Positions 1-7,376 of a stretch of DNA of 17,201 bases are shown one piece after another. A program made the translations under genes and the position numbers. Position 1 is the first letter of the stretch, and each line of letters begins with the position of its first letter. A model generated the notes under the pieces. It was not told the DNA's origin and made no database searches. It was given only the letters and a program-made list of their open reading frames with translations. This DNA is from CBDTYW01 sp965364735 (GTDB lineage Bacteria; Actinomycetota; Nitriliruptoria; Nitriliruptorales; Nitriliruptoraceae): assembly GCA_965364735.1 (NCBI GenBank), contig CBDTYW010000056.1:1-17201 (forward strand). The letters run 5' to 3'.

Positions 1-1
1 C

Positions 2-871
2 GCCGTCGCCGCGCTGGTCCCGCTCATGTTGTGGATCTGGGATCATTCGCTGCGGAGGCGCGCGGTGAGCGGCGGTTCGTCCAGCGGGGCGCAGCCGCGG
101 GTCAGCGCCCTCATCCCGTCGTGGATTCCGCTCCCGAAGAACCGCACTGGCGCGGTCGCGGCCCGCGTGCTGCGCTATGTGGCGCGAGACCCGCAGGTGC
201 GGACCCAGGCGATGAGCGGCGTGTTCCTGCTCGTCCCGACGATGGCGTTCCCGCTGACGACGGGCGGTGGGCTCACGGAGCGCAGCGTCCTGTTCGCCTC
301 CGTCGCGGTCATCGCGGCCAGCGCGTTGGCGGCCGCGCAGTTCGGGATGACGGGTCGGGCCCAGTGGCTGCACGCGACGCTGCCCGGCGACCCACGCCAG
401 GACCTGATCGGGGCCGACCTGGCCCTCTTCACCGTCGGCATGACGACCGCCATGTTCGTGGCCGTCGGGGTCGCCGCGGTGACGGGCGGCTGGGCGTGGA
501 TCGGCCCGGCCATGGTGCTGTCCGTCGGTGGCGCGCTCTCACAGCTCGGCTCCGGGAACCTCGCGTCGGTGTTGGCCCCCTACCCGCTCCCCGAGCAGGA
601 CGGGACGACCTTGTTCGGCAACCAGTCGGGCGTCGGCTTCACCCAGGGGGTGGTGGCGCTGCTGGTCTTCCTGCTCCAGATGGTGCTGCTCGCCCCGATG
701 ATGATCGGCATGATCGTCCTCGGTGACACGCCGGGTCGCGCCTACGTGATGGCGTTCCTCGGGCTCGCGTACGGAGCCGGGTTCTTCCTGATCCTCACCA
801 ACATCGCGGGGCGCCGGCTGGTGGAACGTTGGCCGGAGGTGCTGGCTGCCGTGCAGCCGTCCCGCGACTGA
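2..871 (+). CDS. Multi-span membrane protein, probable ABC-2 type exporter permease (5' end missing)
   Basis: The reading frame is open from the first full codon and has no convincing start, so the N-terminus lies outside the window; 289 codons are visible. The visible part begins inside a hydrophobic segment, followed by a basic, Ser/Gly-rich loop (about residues 17-60). About six further hydrophobic segments follow (about 75-90, 96-118, 140-162, 165-182, 218-243, 250-272). The loop sequence around residues 56-78 (GAVAARVLRYVARDPQVR and onward) resembles the cytoplasmic 'AARELRY-RDP' stretch I associate with actinobacterial ABC-2 permeases; this is recall, not a database match. The role would be the membrane subunit of an ATP-driven exporter, with substrate unknown. 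An ATPase partner would be expected upstream, outside the window. It ends 9 bp before the convergent MscS gene. It could be another polytopic membrane protein. Confidence 0.6.
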   Translation, partial: AVAALVPLMLWIWDHSLRRRAVSGGSSSGAQPRVSALIPSWIPLPKNRTGAVAARVLRYVARDPQVRTQAMSGVFLLVPTMAFPLTTGGGLTERSVLFASVAVIAASALAAAQFGMTGRAQWLHATLPGDPRQDLIGADLALFTVGMTTAMFVAVGVAAVTGGWAWIGPAMVLSVGGALSQLGSGNLASVLAPYPLPEQDGTTLFGNQSGVGFTQGVVALLVFLLQMVLLAPMMIGMIVLGDTPGRAYVMAFLGLAYGAGFFLILTNIAGRRLVERWPEVLAAVQPSRD

Positions 872-880
872 ACGGTCCGA

Positions 881-2029
881 TCACGGGCGACGCTCGACGT
901 CGAGGTGCTCACGGCCGACGTCCTCGATCCGGAGCCGTGGCAGCGATTCGGGGTGCTCGCGTTGGAGCCACGAGACGAGGTGTTCGCGGATCTCGCACTT
1001 GAGCTCCCAGGCCTCTTCGCCACCGGCGGCGGAGCCGATGACCCGCACGCGGACGGATCGCGCGTCGACGTCGACGACGTGGAAGCGGATGACGTCGCCG
1101 TCGTGCCATTCGCTGGCGGCCACAGCCCGGCGGGACTCAGCCCGCAGCGCCTCCATCGGGACAGCAGCGTCGACGTGCAGGTAGATCTCGGCGAGCAGGT
1201 TCGAGTTGGACCGCGTCCAGTTCTCGAACGCGTGCTCGACGAACCACGACGTGGGCAGCACCATCCGCCGACGATCCCAGACGCGGACCACGACGTAGGT
1301 CAGGGTGATCTCCTCGACCCACCCCCACTTTCCCTCGACGATGACGACGTCCTCGAGCCGGATCGGCTCGGCGAACGCGATCTGGATGCCGGCGACCAAG
1401 TTGCGGATCGAGTTCTGTGCCGCGACACCGGCGATGATGCCGAGGACACCGGCGGACGCCAGGACGGACGCCCCGAGCGAACGAACACCCTCGAACGACA
1501 GGAGCACGCCGGAGATGGCGAGCAGGGTGATGAGCACCGTGCCGAGGCGTCGGATCAGGAGCAGCTGGGTCCGCCTGCGACGATGCGCGATGTCGTCGTT
1601 GAGCGGTCGGGTCTCGACGCGGGCGAGGACGCTGTCGATCGAGCCGTCGAGGATCCGCTGCGCGAACCAGGCCGAGACGATCGCGGTCGCGATGAAGAGG
1701 ACCTGTCGTGATCGGGCGGTCCCGTCCTCGGACAGGCCGGCCCACTGCAGCGCGACCAGCATCCCGAGCAGGACGGCGAGCACTCGCCCCGACCATCGTC
1801 CGGCGGCGCGGATCTCGACGGCGACCTCGTCACGCCAGTACCGAAAGAGCGCGCGACGTGCCGCGAGCCCGAGGATGAGCGCGATGACGCCGCCGGTGAG
1901 CAGCACGAGGCTGGCGTTCGCGACGTCGGCCCCGACCTTGGCGATCTGGCCCACGGGGTCGACGGGCTCGGTCTCGGCGGCGGCCGACACGAACGCGAGG
2001 AGCAGGGGGTGGGTGATCATGTCCGCCAC
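881..2029 (-). CDS. MscS-family small-conductance mechanosensitive channel
   Basis: This is predicted to be a membrane channel that opens under tension and releases solutes during hypo-osmotic shock. The 382-residue protein has an N-terminal hydrophobic part with segments at about 38-57, 80-98, 110-126 and 155-175. Next comes the Gly/Ala-rich pore helix typical of MscS (about 183-205, GASVLASAGVLGIIAGVAAQ), then the characteristic start of the cytoplasmic beta domain (IRLEDVVIVEGKWGWVEEITL) and a vestibule region with the VLPTSWFVEHAFENWTR block. The start taken is a GTG at 2029, one base after the stop of the upstream gene; an ATG at 2020 is equally possible, and neither has a strong ribosome-binding site. 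It is the second gene of a two-gene minus operon behind a molybdenum enzyme. Family assignment is firm; the gating stimulus is inferred from the family. Confidence 0.93.
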   Translation of the reverse strand: MADMITHPLLLAFVSAAAETEPVDPVGQIAKVGADVANASLVLLTGGVIALILGLAARRALFRYWRDEVAVEIRAAGRWSGRVLAVLLGMLVALQWAGLSEDGTARSRQVLFIATAIVSAWFAQRILDGSIDSVLARVETRPLNDDIAHRRRRTQLLLIRRLGTVLITLLAISGVLLSFEGVRSLGASVLASAGVLGIIAGVAAQNSIRNLVAGIQIAFAEPIRLEDVVIVEGKWGWVEEITLTYVVVRVWDRRRMVLPTSWFVEHAFENWTRSNSNLLAEIYLHVDAAVPMEALRAESRRAVAASEWHDGDVIRFHVVDVDARSVRVRVIGSAAGGEEAWELKCEIREHLVSWLQREHPESLPRLRIEDVGREHLDVERRP

Positions 2030-2030
2030 G

Positions 2031-2894
2031 TTACGCGTATCGCTGCTCGAGGAACGGGTCGCCGACGTTGTGGTAGCCGCGAGCCTCCCAGTATCCCGGG
2101 ACGTCCCGGTCGAGGAACTTCATCCCCTCGAGCCATTTGACGGACTTCCATGCGTAGCGGGTCGGGACGATCAGGCGGACCGGGCCGCCGTGATCGGCGG
2201 TGAGCGCGACGCCGTCGTGCGCCCACGCGATGATCGCGTCGTCTCGCATGAGGGTGGCGAGGTCGAGGTTGGCGCTGTAGGCGTTCGCGCCGTTGACGAT
2301 GACATGGGTCACGTCGTCCTGAACGCCCATCGCCGCGATCAGGTCCTTGACGAGCACGCCCGTCCAGGCGTTGTCGAACCGCGACCAGCCGGTGACGCAG
2401 TGGAAGTCGTCGACGGTCTCGGTCACCCCGAGGGCCTCGAGCTGGGCGATGTCCAGGCGCTGTCGGTGGCCTTCGACACGCCCGGTGCAGGTGAGGTGCC
2501 ACGCCGACCGGTCGATCTGCGGCGCTGTCCCGACGTGGAGCACCGGCCACGTCGTGAGGAGCCGCTGGTTCGGCGGCAGCCGCTCCGGTCCGCTGGCCTG
2601 CTGGCGCCCCAGGGTCTCCGGGCCCGGCTGCGGGAGGTCCGTGGAGTCGGACTGCACCCGCGGCACGGTCATGCCGTGGACGAGGAAGCCGAGGTCGTCG
2701 CGACGTCGGATGATGAGCAGGTCCATCATGTCGCGCTCGGCCTTGTCGACGATGCCGCCGAGCCACGTGTCGGCCTTGTCGAGCAGCTCTCCCGCGCGCA
2801 GCAGGGCGACGCCCGGGTCGGCCCGGTTCGACGCGGCCTTCATCTGCTCGTCGGCGCGTTCCACGAGGCGTCGGACCTCTGCGGCGGCGTCCAT
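2031..2894 (-). CDS. Sulfite-oxidase-fold molybdopterin-dependent oxidoreductase
   Basis: This 287-residue protein carries the oxidoreductase molybdopterin-binding domain of the sulfite oxidase family from about residue 100 to the end. Visible hallmarks are DFHCVTGWSRFDNAW, whose Cys166 should ligate the molybdenum; VNGANAYSANLDL; HGGPVRLIVPTRYAWKSVKWL; and the terminal PGYWEARGYHNVGDPF block. There is no Tat or Sec signal, no haem domain and no dimerisation domain, so it looks like a compact, apparently cytoplasmic member; the substrate is unknown. About 85 residues before the domain are charged and probably helical. ATG 2894 was chosen because GGAC/AGGAC lies just upstream; an in-frame GTG at 2912 would add six residues. 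It is separated by one base from the MscS gene and is divergent from mycothione reductase. Confidence 0.88.
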   Translation of the reverse strand: MDAAAEVRRLVERADEQMKAASNRADPGVALLRAGELLDKADTWLGGIVDKAERDMMDLLIIRRRDDLGFLVHGMTVPRVQSDSTDLPQPGPETLGRQQASGPERLPPNQRLLTTWPVLHVGTAPQIDRSAWHLTCTGRVEGHRQRLDIAQLEALGVTETVDDFHCVTGWSRFDNAWTGVLVKDLIAAMGVQDDVTHVIVNGANAYSANLDLATLMRDDAIIAWAHDGVALTADHGGPVRLIVPTRYAWKSVKWLEGMKFLDRDVPGYWEARGYHNVGDPFLEQRYA

Positions 2895-2962
2895 GGTCGT
2901 CCTGTCCGTCACATGTGGACGCCCAACCTACGCTCCCCCGACAACCTGCACTGGACGACGAC

Positions 2963-4330
2963 ATGACGGCCACCCACTACGACCTCATCGTGCTCGGCAC
3001 GGGTTCGGGCAACTCGCTCGTCGAGGACGACATGGCCGACCAGCGCGTCGCCATCGTCGAGCCGGACGTGTTCGGAGGCACGTGCCTGAACCGAGGCTGC
3101 ATCCCGTCGAAGATGTTCGTGCTCCCGGCTGAGATCGCGCACCGTGCGACCTCGTCGGCCCACCTCGGGATCCACGCGAGCGAGGTCACCGGGAGCTGGC
3201 GGGCGATCCGTGACCGGGTCTTCGGACGCATCGACCCGATCGCGGCCTCGGGCGACGCCTACCGCTCCAGACTCCCCTACGTCGACGTCCACCGGCACCC
3301 GGCCTTCTTCGTCGGCCCCAAGCGCCTCCGCGTCGGGGACCTCGAGATCACGGGCGACCAGATCGTCATCGCGGTCGGTTCACGTCCGACCATCCCGCTG
3401 ATCCCCGGCCTCGTGGATGTCCCGCATGTCACCTCTGACACGTTCATGCGTCTCGACGAGCGTCCGGACGACCTCATCATCCTCGGCGGCGGATTCATCG
3501 GCTGCGAGATGGGCCACGTCGTCGACGGTCTCGGCGGCAACGTCACGATCGTGACGCGCGGGGCGGGCCTGCTCACCGCCGCCGACCGCGAGATCTCCGA
3601 GGCGATGACGGCGGCCTACCGAGCACGCGGCATCCGCGTCATCACCGGAGCCAGACCGGTCGGCGCCGCCGGCGGGACCGACCGCGTCGCGCTCGAGATC
3701 GACTCCGACGAAGGTCGACTCACCGTGGACGGCGACCTGCTGCTCCTGGCGATCGGTCGGACGTCGAACAGCGACATCCTCATGCTCGACGCCGCGGGCG
3801 TCGACACCGGTCCGGACGGACAACCGCTCGTCGACGCCCATCAGCAGACCAACGTCGCCGGCGTGTGGGCGCTCGGCGACGTCTCGAGCGAGCACTGGCT
3901 CAAGCACGTCGCGAACGCCGAAGCGCGGGCGGTCCATCACAACATCCGTCATCCCGACGACCTCATCGCCCCGGTCATGCCCCACGTGCCGAGCGCGGTG
4001 TTCGGCTCTCCGCAGGTCGCGACGGTCGGTGCCCTGCAGCGAGACCTCGACGCGGCCGGGACGCCCTACCTCGTCGGGAAGCGCGGGTATGACCAGACCG
4101 CCTACGGCTGGGCGCTCGAGGACACGACGTCGTTCGCGAAGGTCCTCGTCGACCCGGAGACGCGACTGCTCCTGGGGGCGCACATCATCGGCCCGGAGGC
4201 GAGCATCCTGATCCAGCCGCTCGTCCAGGCGATGGCGCTCGGCAACACCGTCGACGAGGTTCGCCGCGGCGTGGTCTGGATCCATCCCGCCCTGACCGAG
4301 GTCATCGAGCAGGTGTTGCTCGAGATCTGA
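2963..4330 (+). CDS. mtr: Mycothione reductase
   Basis: Mycothione reductase is an FAD- and NADPH-dependent cytoplasmic enzyme that reduces mycothiol disulfide, the actinobacterial counterpart of glutathione reductase. The 455-residue product shows the whole class I pyridine nucleotide-disulfide reductase layout: FAD motif GTGSGN at 12-17; redox pair GGTCLNRGCIPSKMFV with Cys41 and Cys46; the NADPH motif LGGGFIGCEMG at 174-184; the second FAD motif around ALGDVSSEHWLKHVANAEA; and the C-terminal catalytic dyad HPALTE (His441, Glu446). GTGSGNS and FGRIDPIA-SGD-YR are, from recall, typical of mycothione rather than glutathione reductases. ATG 2963 was chosen because it puts the FAD motif at the usual distance; an upstream in-frame GTG-like extension to 2915 reads a non-homologous leader. 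Its end overlaps the convergent FAD enzyme gene by 29 bp. Confidence 0.93.
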   Translation: MTATHYDLIVLGTGSGNSLVEDDMADQRVAIVEPDVFGGTCLNRGCIPSKMFVLPAEIAHRATSSAHLGIHASEVTGSWRAIRDRVFGRIDPIAASGDAYRSRLPYVDVHRHPAFFVGPKRLRVGDLEITGDQIVIAVGSRPTIPLIPGLVDVPHVTSDTFMRLDERPDDLIILGGGFIGCEMGHVVDGLGGNVTIVTRGAGLLTAADREISEAMTAAYRARGIRVITGARPVGAAGGTDRVALEIDSDEGRLTVDGDLLLLAIGRTSNSDILMLDAAGVDTGPDGQPLVDAHQQTNVAGVWALGDVSSEHWLKHVANAEARAVHHNIRHPDDLIAPVMPHVPSAVFGSPQVATVGALQRDLDAAGTPYLVGKRGYDQTAYGWALEDTTSFAKVLVDPETRLLLGAHIIGPEASILIQPLVQAMALGNTVDEVRRGVVWIHPALTEVIEQVLLEI

Positions 4331-5567
4331 GCAGGATCGAGCGGGCCGCCCGGCGACCCGACACCAGCGCTCCCTGGATCGAGGCGGTGTCGCGGTGGTC
4401 GCCACAGACCCACAGGCCCGGCGCGACCGCGACGGAGCGTGACAGGGTCACGACATCGGCCGGGTCCTGTCGCGGCTGGGCGTACGGGATCCGCTGGATC
4501 GCGAGCGTGGACCAGCCGCCGACCTGGCGGCCGTACCACGAGGTCAGATGGGCGCGGACGCCGCGGTCGATCTGCGCGTCGTCGACCGCTGGCACCCCGA
4601 TCACGGACACCGCGATCAGCGCGCGCCCGTCGGGGCTGTAGCCGGGGGCGACGTCGCTCATGACGGCGACGTTGTTGACGGGACCGCCGTCATCTCCGTC
4701 GAGCGCAAGCATCCCGCCCGGGCTCGGAGAGGTGTCGGCGACGTACCAGAGGGTCGTGGTGCCACGACCGGGTGAGACGCCGAGGTCACGTCCGCCGAGA
4801 AGGCGCTCTGCGGCCGGGCCCTCCACGGCGACGATGATCTCGTCCGCGGTGAGGCTGCCACCCGCGATGTCCACGCGCCCCGTCTCGACGTGCAGCGCAG
4901 GCGTCTCGAGGTGGATGCGTTCGCGACCGACGTCGTCCGCGAGCGCGAGGGACAGCATCTCCATGCCGTGGTTCGGCACGGAGACGTCACCGCGGAAGAA
5001 CGAGCGCATGATGAGCTCGAACATCCGACGGCTGGTCGTGAGGTCGGGGTCGAAGAAGATCCCCGCGAAGAACGGACGGAAGAACCGCTCGACCATCTCC
5101 TCGGAGAACCCGTGCTCGGCCAACGCCTCACGGGTGCTGTCGTTCGGACCCTCCACGATGCGGGTGGCATCGCCGGCGATCAACCGCTGTCTCAGGGCGA
5201 GCAACCGGAGCTTGTCGGCCATCGACCCGACCGGAGCGAACGCCCCACCCATCGCGGTGAACGGAGCCCGCAGCGGGTCGGCAAGGGTGTGCATCGCGCC
5301 TTCTGCCCGGACGGAGACGCCGGGTGAGAAGGCGCGAAGGTCGAGCGCGTCGTAGTCCCACACGGTCCGTGCCGTCGGGTAGCCGGTGAGCAGCACCTGG
5401 AACCCGCGGTCCACGCGGAACCCGTCGATCGTGTCGGTCCGGACACGGCCTCCGACACCATCAGACGCCTCGACGACGATGACGTCGCGACCCGCGGAGA
5501 CCAGCTCCTTCGCCGCGTGCATCCCGGCGAGCCCGGCCCCGACGACGATGACGTCATGGTCCGTCAT
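4302..5567 (-). CDS. NAD(P)/FAD-dependent oxidoreductase of the flavin amine oxidase fold
   Basis: The 421-residue protein begins with a dinucleotide-binding motif (IVVGAGLAGMHAA, GxGxxG at 10-15), continues with the FAD ribose-binding acid and the ASDGVGGRVRT block, and ends with a second FAD contact (GLWVCGDHRDTASIQGALVSGRRAA). This is the pattern of the amine oxidase / protoporphyrinogen oxidase / phytoene desaturase superfamily. No membrane segment or signal is evident, and the substrate cannot be read from the sequence. ATG 5567 was chosen because it shares one base with the stop of the upstream epimerase gene (TGATG), suggesting translational coupling; longer upstream readings run through that gene. 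It is the last gene of the FGE operon. Its stop lies inside the 3' end of the convergent mycothione reductase gene. Confidence 0.85.
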   Translation of the reverse strand: MTDHDVIVVGAGLAGMHAAKELVSAGRDVIVVEASDGVGGRVRTDTIDGFRVDRGFQVLLTGYPTARTVWDYDALDLRAFSPGVSVRAEGAMHTLADPLRAPFTAMGGAFAPVGSMADKLRLLALRQRLIAGDATRIVEGPNDSTREALAEHGFSEEMVERFFRPFFAGIFFDPDLTTSRRMFELIMRSFFRGDVSVPNHGMEMLSLALADDVGRERIHLETPALHVETGRVDIAGGSLTADEIIVAVEGPAAERLLGGRDLGVSPGRGTTTLWYVADTSPSPGGMLALDGDDGGPVNNVAVMSDVAPGYSPDGRALIAVSVIGVPAVDDAQIDRGVRAHLTSWYGRQVGGWSTLAIQRIPYAQPRQDPADVVTLSRSVAVAPGLWVCGDHRDTASIQGALVSGRRAARSILLRSRATPAR

Positions 5568-6469
5568 CAGTCGATCTCCGCGCGGAGCGCTGCGGTGACG
5601 TCGGTGTGGGTGAAGGCGAAGCCTGCGTCGGTGAGCGCGGTCGGGACGATGCGCGCGGAGTCCAGCGTCAGCGCCTCCCCCATCTCCCCGAGCAGCAGCT
5701 TCAGCGCGAAGCCCGGGACCGGGAAGACGGTGGGTCGGTTCAGCACGTCGCCCAGCGCCTTCGTGAACTCGATGTTGGTGACCGGCGTCGGGGCGGTCAG
5801 GTTCACCGGTCCGCGCAGCGAGGTGTCGTCCAGGAGGAACCGCAGCGCGCGGATCTCGTCGGTCAACGAGATCCACGACATCCACTGCTGTCCCGAGCCG
5901 ATCCGTCCGCCGACGCCGAGCTTGAAGGGGATCAGCATCTTCTCGAGCGCCCCGCCGTCCGGCGTGAGGACGATCCCCGTCCGCGGATGGACCACGCGGA
6001 TCCCGGCGGCCACGGCTGGAGCTGCCGCCGCCTCCCACGCCTCGACGACGTCGACGAGGAAGCCCTCACCGGCCGACGACGCTTCGGTCAACAGCTCGTC
6101 GTCGCGGTCGCCGTAGAACCCGATCGCCGACGCGGACACCATGACCTCGGGCGGAGAGCTGAGCCGAGCCAGCGTGCGTGCGAGCAGCCCGGTGCCGTCG
6201 ACGCGGCTGTCCATGATGCGCCGCTTCTGGGCCTCGGACCAGCGGCTGGACGCGATCGGCTCGCCGGCCAGGTGCACGACGGCGTCGACGCCTTCGAGCC
6301 CGGCGGCGTCGATCTCCCCGGAGTCGGGCGAGAACAGGAGGTCCCCGTCGCGGAGCTTCTCGCGCGAGCGCACGAGCGGGTGGACGGTGACGCCGTCGCC
6401 GCGCAGCGCGTCGACGAGGGCAGACCCGATGAGGCCGGTGGATCCGGAGACGGCGACGCGGCGAGACAT
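5567..6469 (-). CDS. TIGR01777-family NAD(P)-dependent epimerase/dehydratase-like SDR
   Basis: This is an extended short-chain dehydrogenase/reductase of 300 residues, near the usual length for the family. The N-terminus has the Rossmann motif VAVSGSTGLIGSAL (residues 5-18). It is followed by the signatures of the TIGR01777 (YfcH-like) group: VVHLAGEPIASSRWSEAQKRRIMDSRVDGT, SASAIGFYGDR with the active-site Tyr, RTGIVLTPDGGALEKML, and WMSWISLTDEI. The fold predicts NAD(P)-linked chemistry on a cytoplasmic substrate; the actual substrate of the family is not established. The start at 6469 has a good ribosome-binding site, GGGAG five bases upstream. It lies 23 bp downstream of the ATP-grasp gene and overlaps the FAD enzyme by one base, so it is part of one operon. 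Confidence 0.92.
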   Translation of the reverse strand: MSRRVAVSGSTGLIGSALVDALRGDGVTVHPLVRSREKLRDGDLLFSPDSGEIDAAGLEGVDAVVHLAGEPIASSRWSEAQKRRIMDSRVDGTGLLARTLARLSSPPEVMVSASAIGFYGDRDDELLTEASSAGEGFLVDVVEAWEAAAAPAVAAGIRVVHPRTGIVLTPDGGALEKMLIPFKLGVGGRIGSGQQWMSWISLTDEIRALRFLLDDTSLRGPVNLTAPTPVTNIEFTKALGDVLNRPTVFPVPGFALKLLLGEMGEALTLDSARIVPTALTDAGFAFTHTDVTAALRAEID

Positions 6470-6474
6470 GACAG

Positions 6475-6479
6475 CTCCC
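6475..6479 (-). promoter_or_regulatory. Ribosome-binding site of the TIGR01777 epimerase gene
   Basis: GGGAG reads on the minus strand five bases before ATG 6469. It fixes that start against the longer in-frame reading through the upstream gene. Confidence 0.6.
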
Positions 6480-6492
6480 GAGGAGAGGTTGT

Positions 6493-7374
6493 TCAGGGGG
6501 TTCGGATCTGGGACAGGCGGCGGACGATGGCGTCCGCGAACGGCTCGACGGCTGCCGGGACGGTGTCGAAGTAGAAGTCCGGCTCCGTCGCCTCGAGCTC
6601 GATCAGCAGCCACGCTCCGTCGATGTCACGCAGCAGGTCGACGCGGCAGTAGAGGAAGGTGTGTCCGGTGGCCTCGATCAGCCACGAGGCGAGAGCGAGC
6701 GCTGCAGGGTCCGGCTCGACGGCGCGGTGCGTCGCGGCGTAGTGCGCCTGCACGCGGAAGTCGCCGCCTGCGGGGACCTTCTGCACGGCGTGCGTCAGCT
6801 CGCCGTCGATGAACAGCAGGGAGAGCTCGCCTTCGGTCTCGACGGTGGGGAGGAACTCCTGGACCATGACGTCACCGGTGGCGAGCAGGCGGTCGAGATG
6901 TGCCTGCGCCGCCTCGAGCTGATCGGTGGACGCGCGCAGGAGCCCTTCGGCGCCACCGTCGACGGCGGGCTTCACGACGAAGTCGTTCCAGCCGCGCTCC
7001 TCGAGGAGGCGGCCCAGCGGGATCCGATCGCCTTGGCCGAGCCACGCCGTCTCGAGCGTCGGCGCCCCGCGGTCCTCGAGCTCCAGCAGGTAGGACTTGT
7101 GGGTGTTCCAGCGGATCACCTCGGCCGAGTTCTCGAGGTGGCTGACCGACGCGACGTGCTCGGTCCACGCGAGGAACTCGTCACGTCGAGGGAAGTAGTC
7201 CCAGGTAGAGCGGATGACGGCGAGGTCCGTCGATGACCAGTCGTGGTCGGCGTCATCCCAGCACACGGCGGCGGTCGAGACCCCGCGAGCGATCAGCGCG
7301 TCGATGAGTGGCTGGTCGACCACCGCGTGCTCCTCGGGCTCGACGATGGACGAGGTCACGATCACGACGTTCAT
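6493..7374 (-). CDS. ATP-grasp family ligase-like protein (RimK / glutathione synthetase-like)
   Basis: The 293-residue protein has an N-terminal pre-ATP-grasp region (VIRSTWDYFPRRDEFLAWTEHV, then WNTHKSYLLELEDRGAPTLET). A central ATP-grasp core follows, with the lysine/glycine strand NDFVVKPAVDGGAEGL and the VMVQEFLPTVETEGELSLLFIDGELTHAVQKVP block, and then the acidic metal-binding segment LLIELEATEPDFYF. This is the fold of ATP-dependent carboxylate-amine ligases such as RimK and glutathione synthetase. Proteins with this STWDY / WN-K-YL pattern are common in actinobacteria, but I know of no assigned substrate. The start at 7374 lies 2 bp after the FGE stop, so translation is probably coupled; a GGAG is present about 11 bases upstream, within the FGE gene. 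It is cytoplasmic by lack of any signal. Confidence 0.85.
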   Translation of the reverse strand: MNVVIVTSSIVEPEEHAVVDQPLIDALIARGVSTAAVCWDDADHDWSSTDLAVIRSTWDYFPRRDEFLAWTEHVASVSHLENSAEVIRWNTHKSYLLELEDRGAPTLETAWLGQGDRIPLGRLLEERGWNDFVVKPAVDGGAEGLLRASTDQLEAAQAHLDRLLATGDVMVQEFLPTVETEGELSLLFIDGELTHAVQKVPAGGDFRVQAHYAATHRAVEPDPAALALASWLIEATGHTFLYCRVDLLRDIDGAWLLIELEATEPDFYFDTVPAAVEPFADAIVRRLSQIRTP

Positions 7375-7376
7375 GG

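Noticed and set aside
2910..2917. CACATGTG palindrome between the divergent molybdenum enzyme and mycothione reductase genes
   Set aside because: It is an eight-base palindrome without flanking symmetry or a second copy, so chance is a sufficient explanation.
1305..2966. Long open frame on the plus strand (553 codons) across the MscS and molybdenum enzyme genes
   Set aside because: It is antisense to two genes with clear family motifs, and its translation is low-complexity, Arg/Ser/Pro-rich and domain-free, as expected from GC-rich DNA.
3380..4405. Minus-strand open frame opposite mycothione reductase
   Set aside because: It is antisense to a complete, motif-verified reductase gene and has a repetitive Asp/Arg/Val shadow composition.
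4302..6038. Longer reading of the FAD oxidoreductase gene starting at 6038
   Set aside because: The extra N-terminal part is out-of-frame translation of the epimerase gene; the dinucleotide-binding motif sits at the expected distance from ATG 5567.
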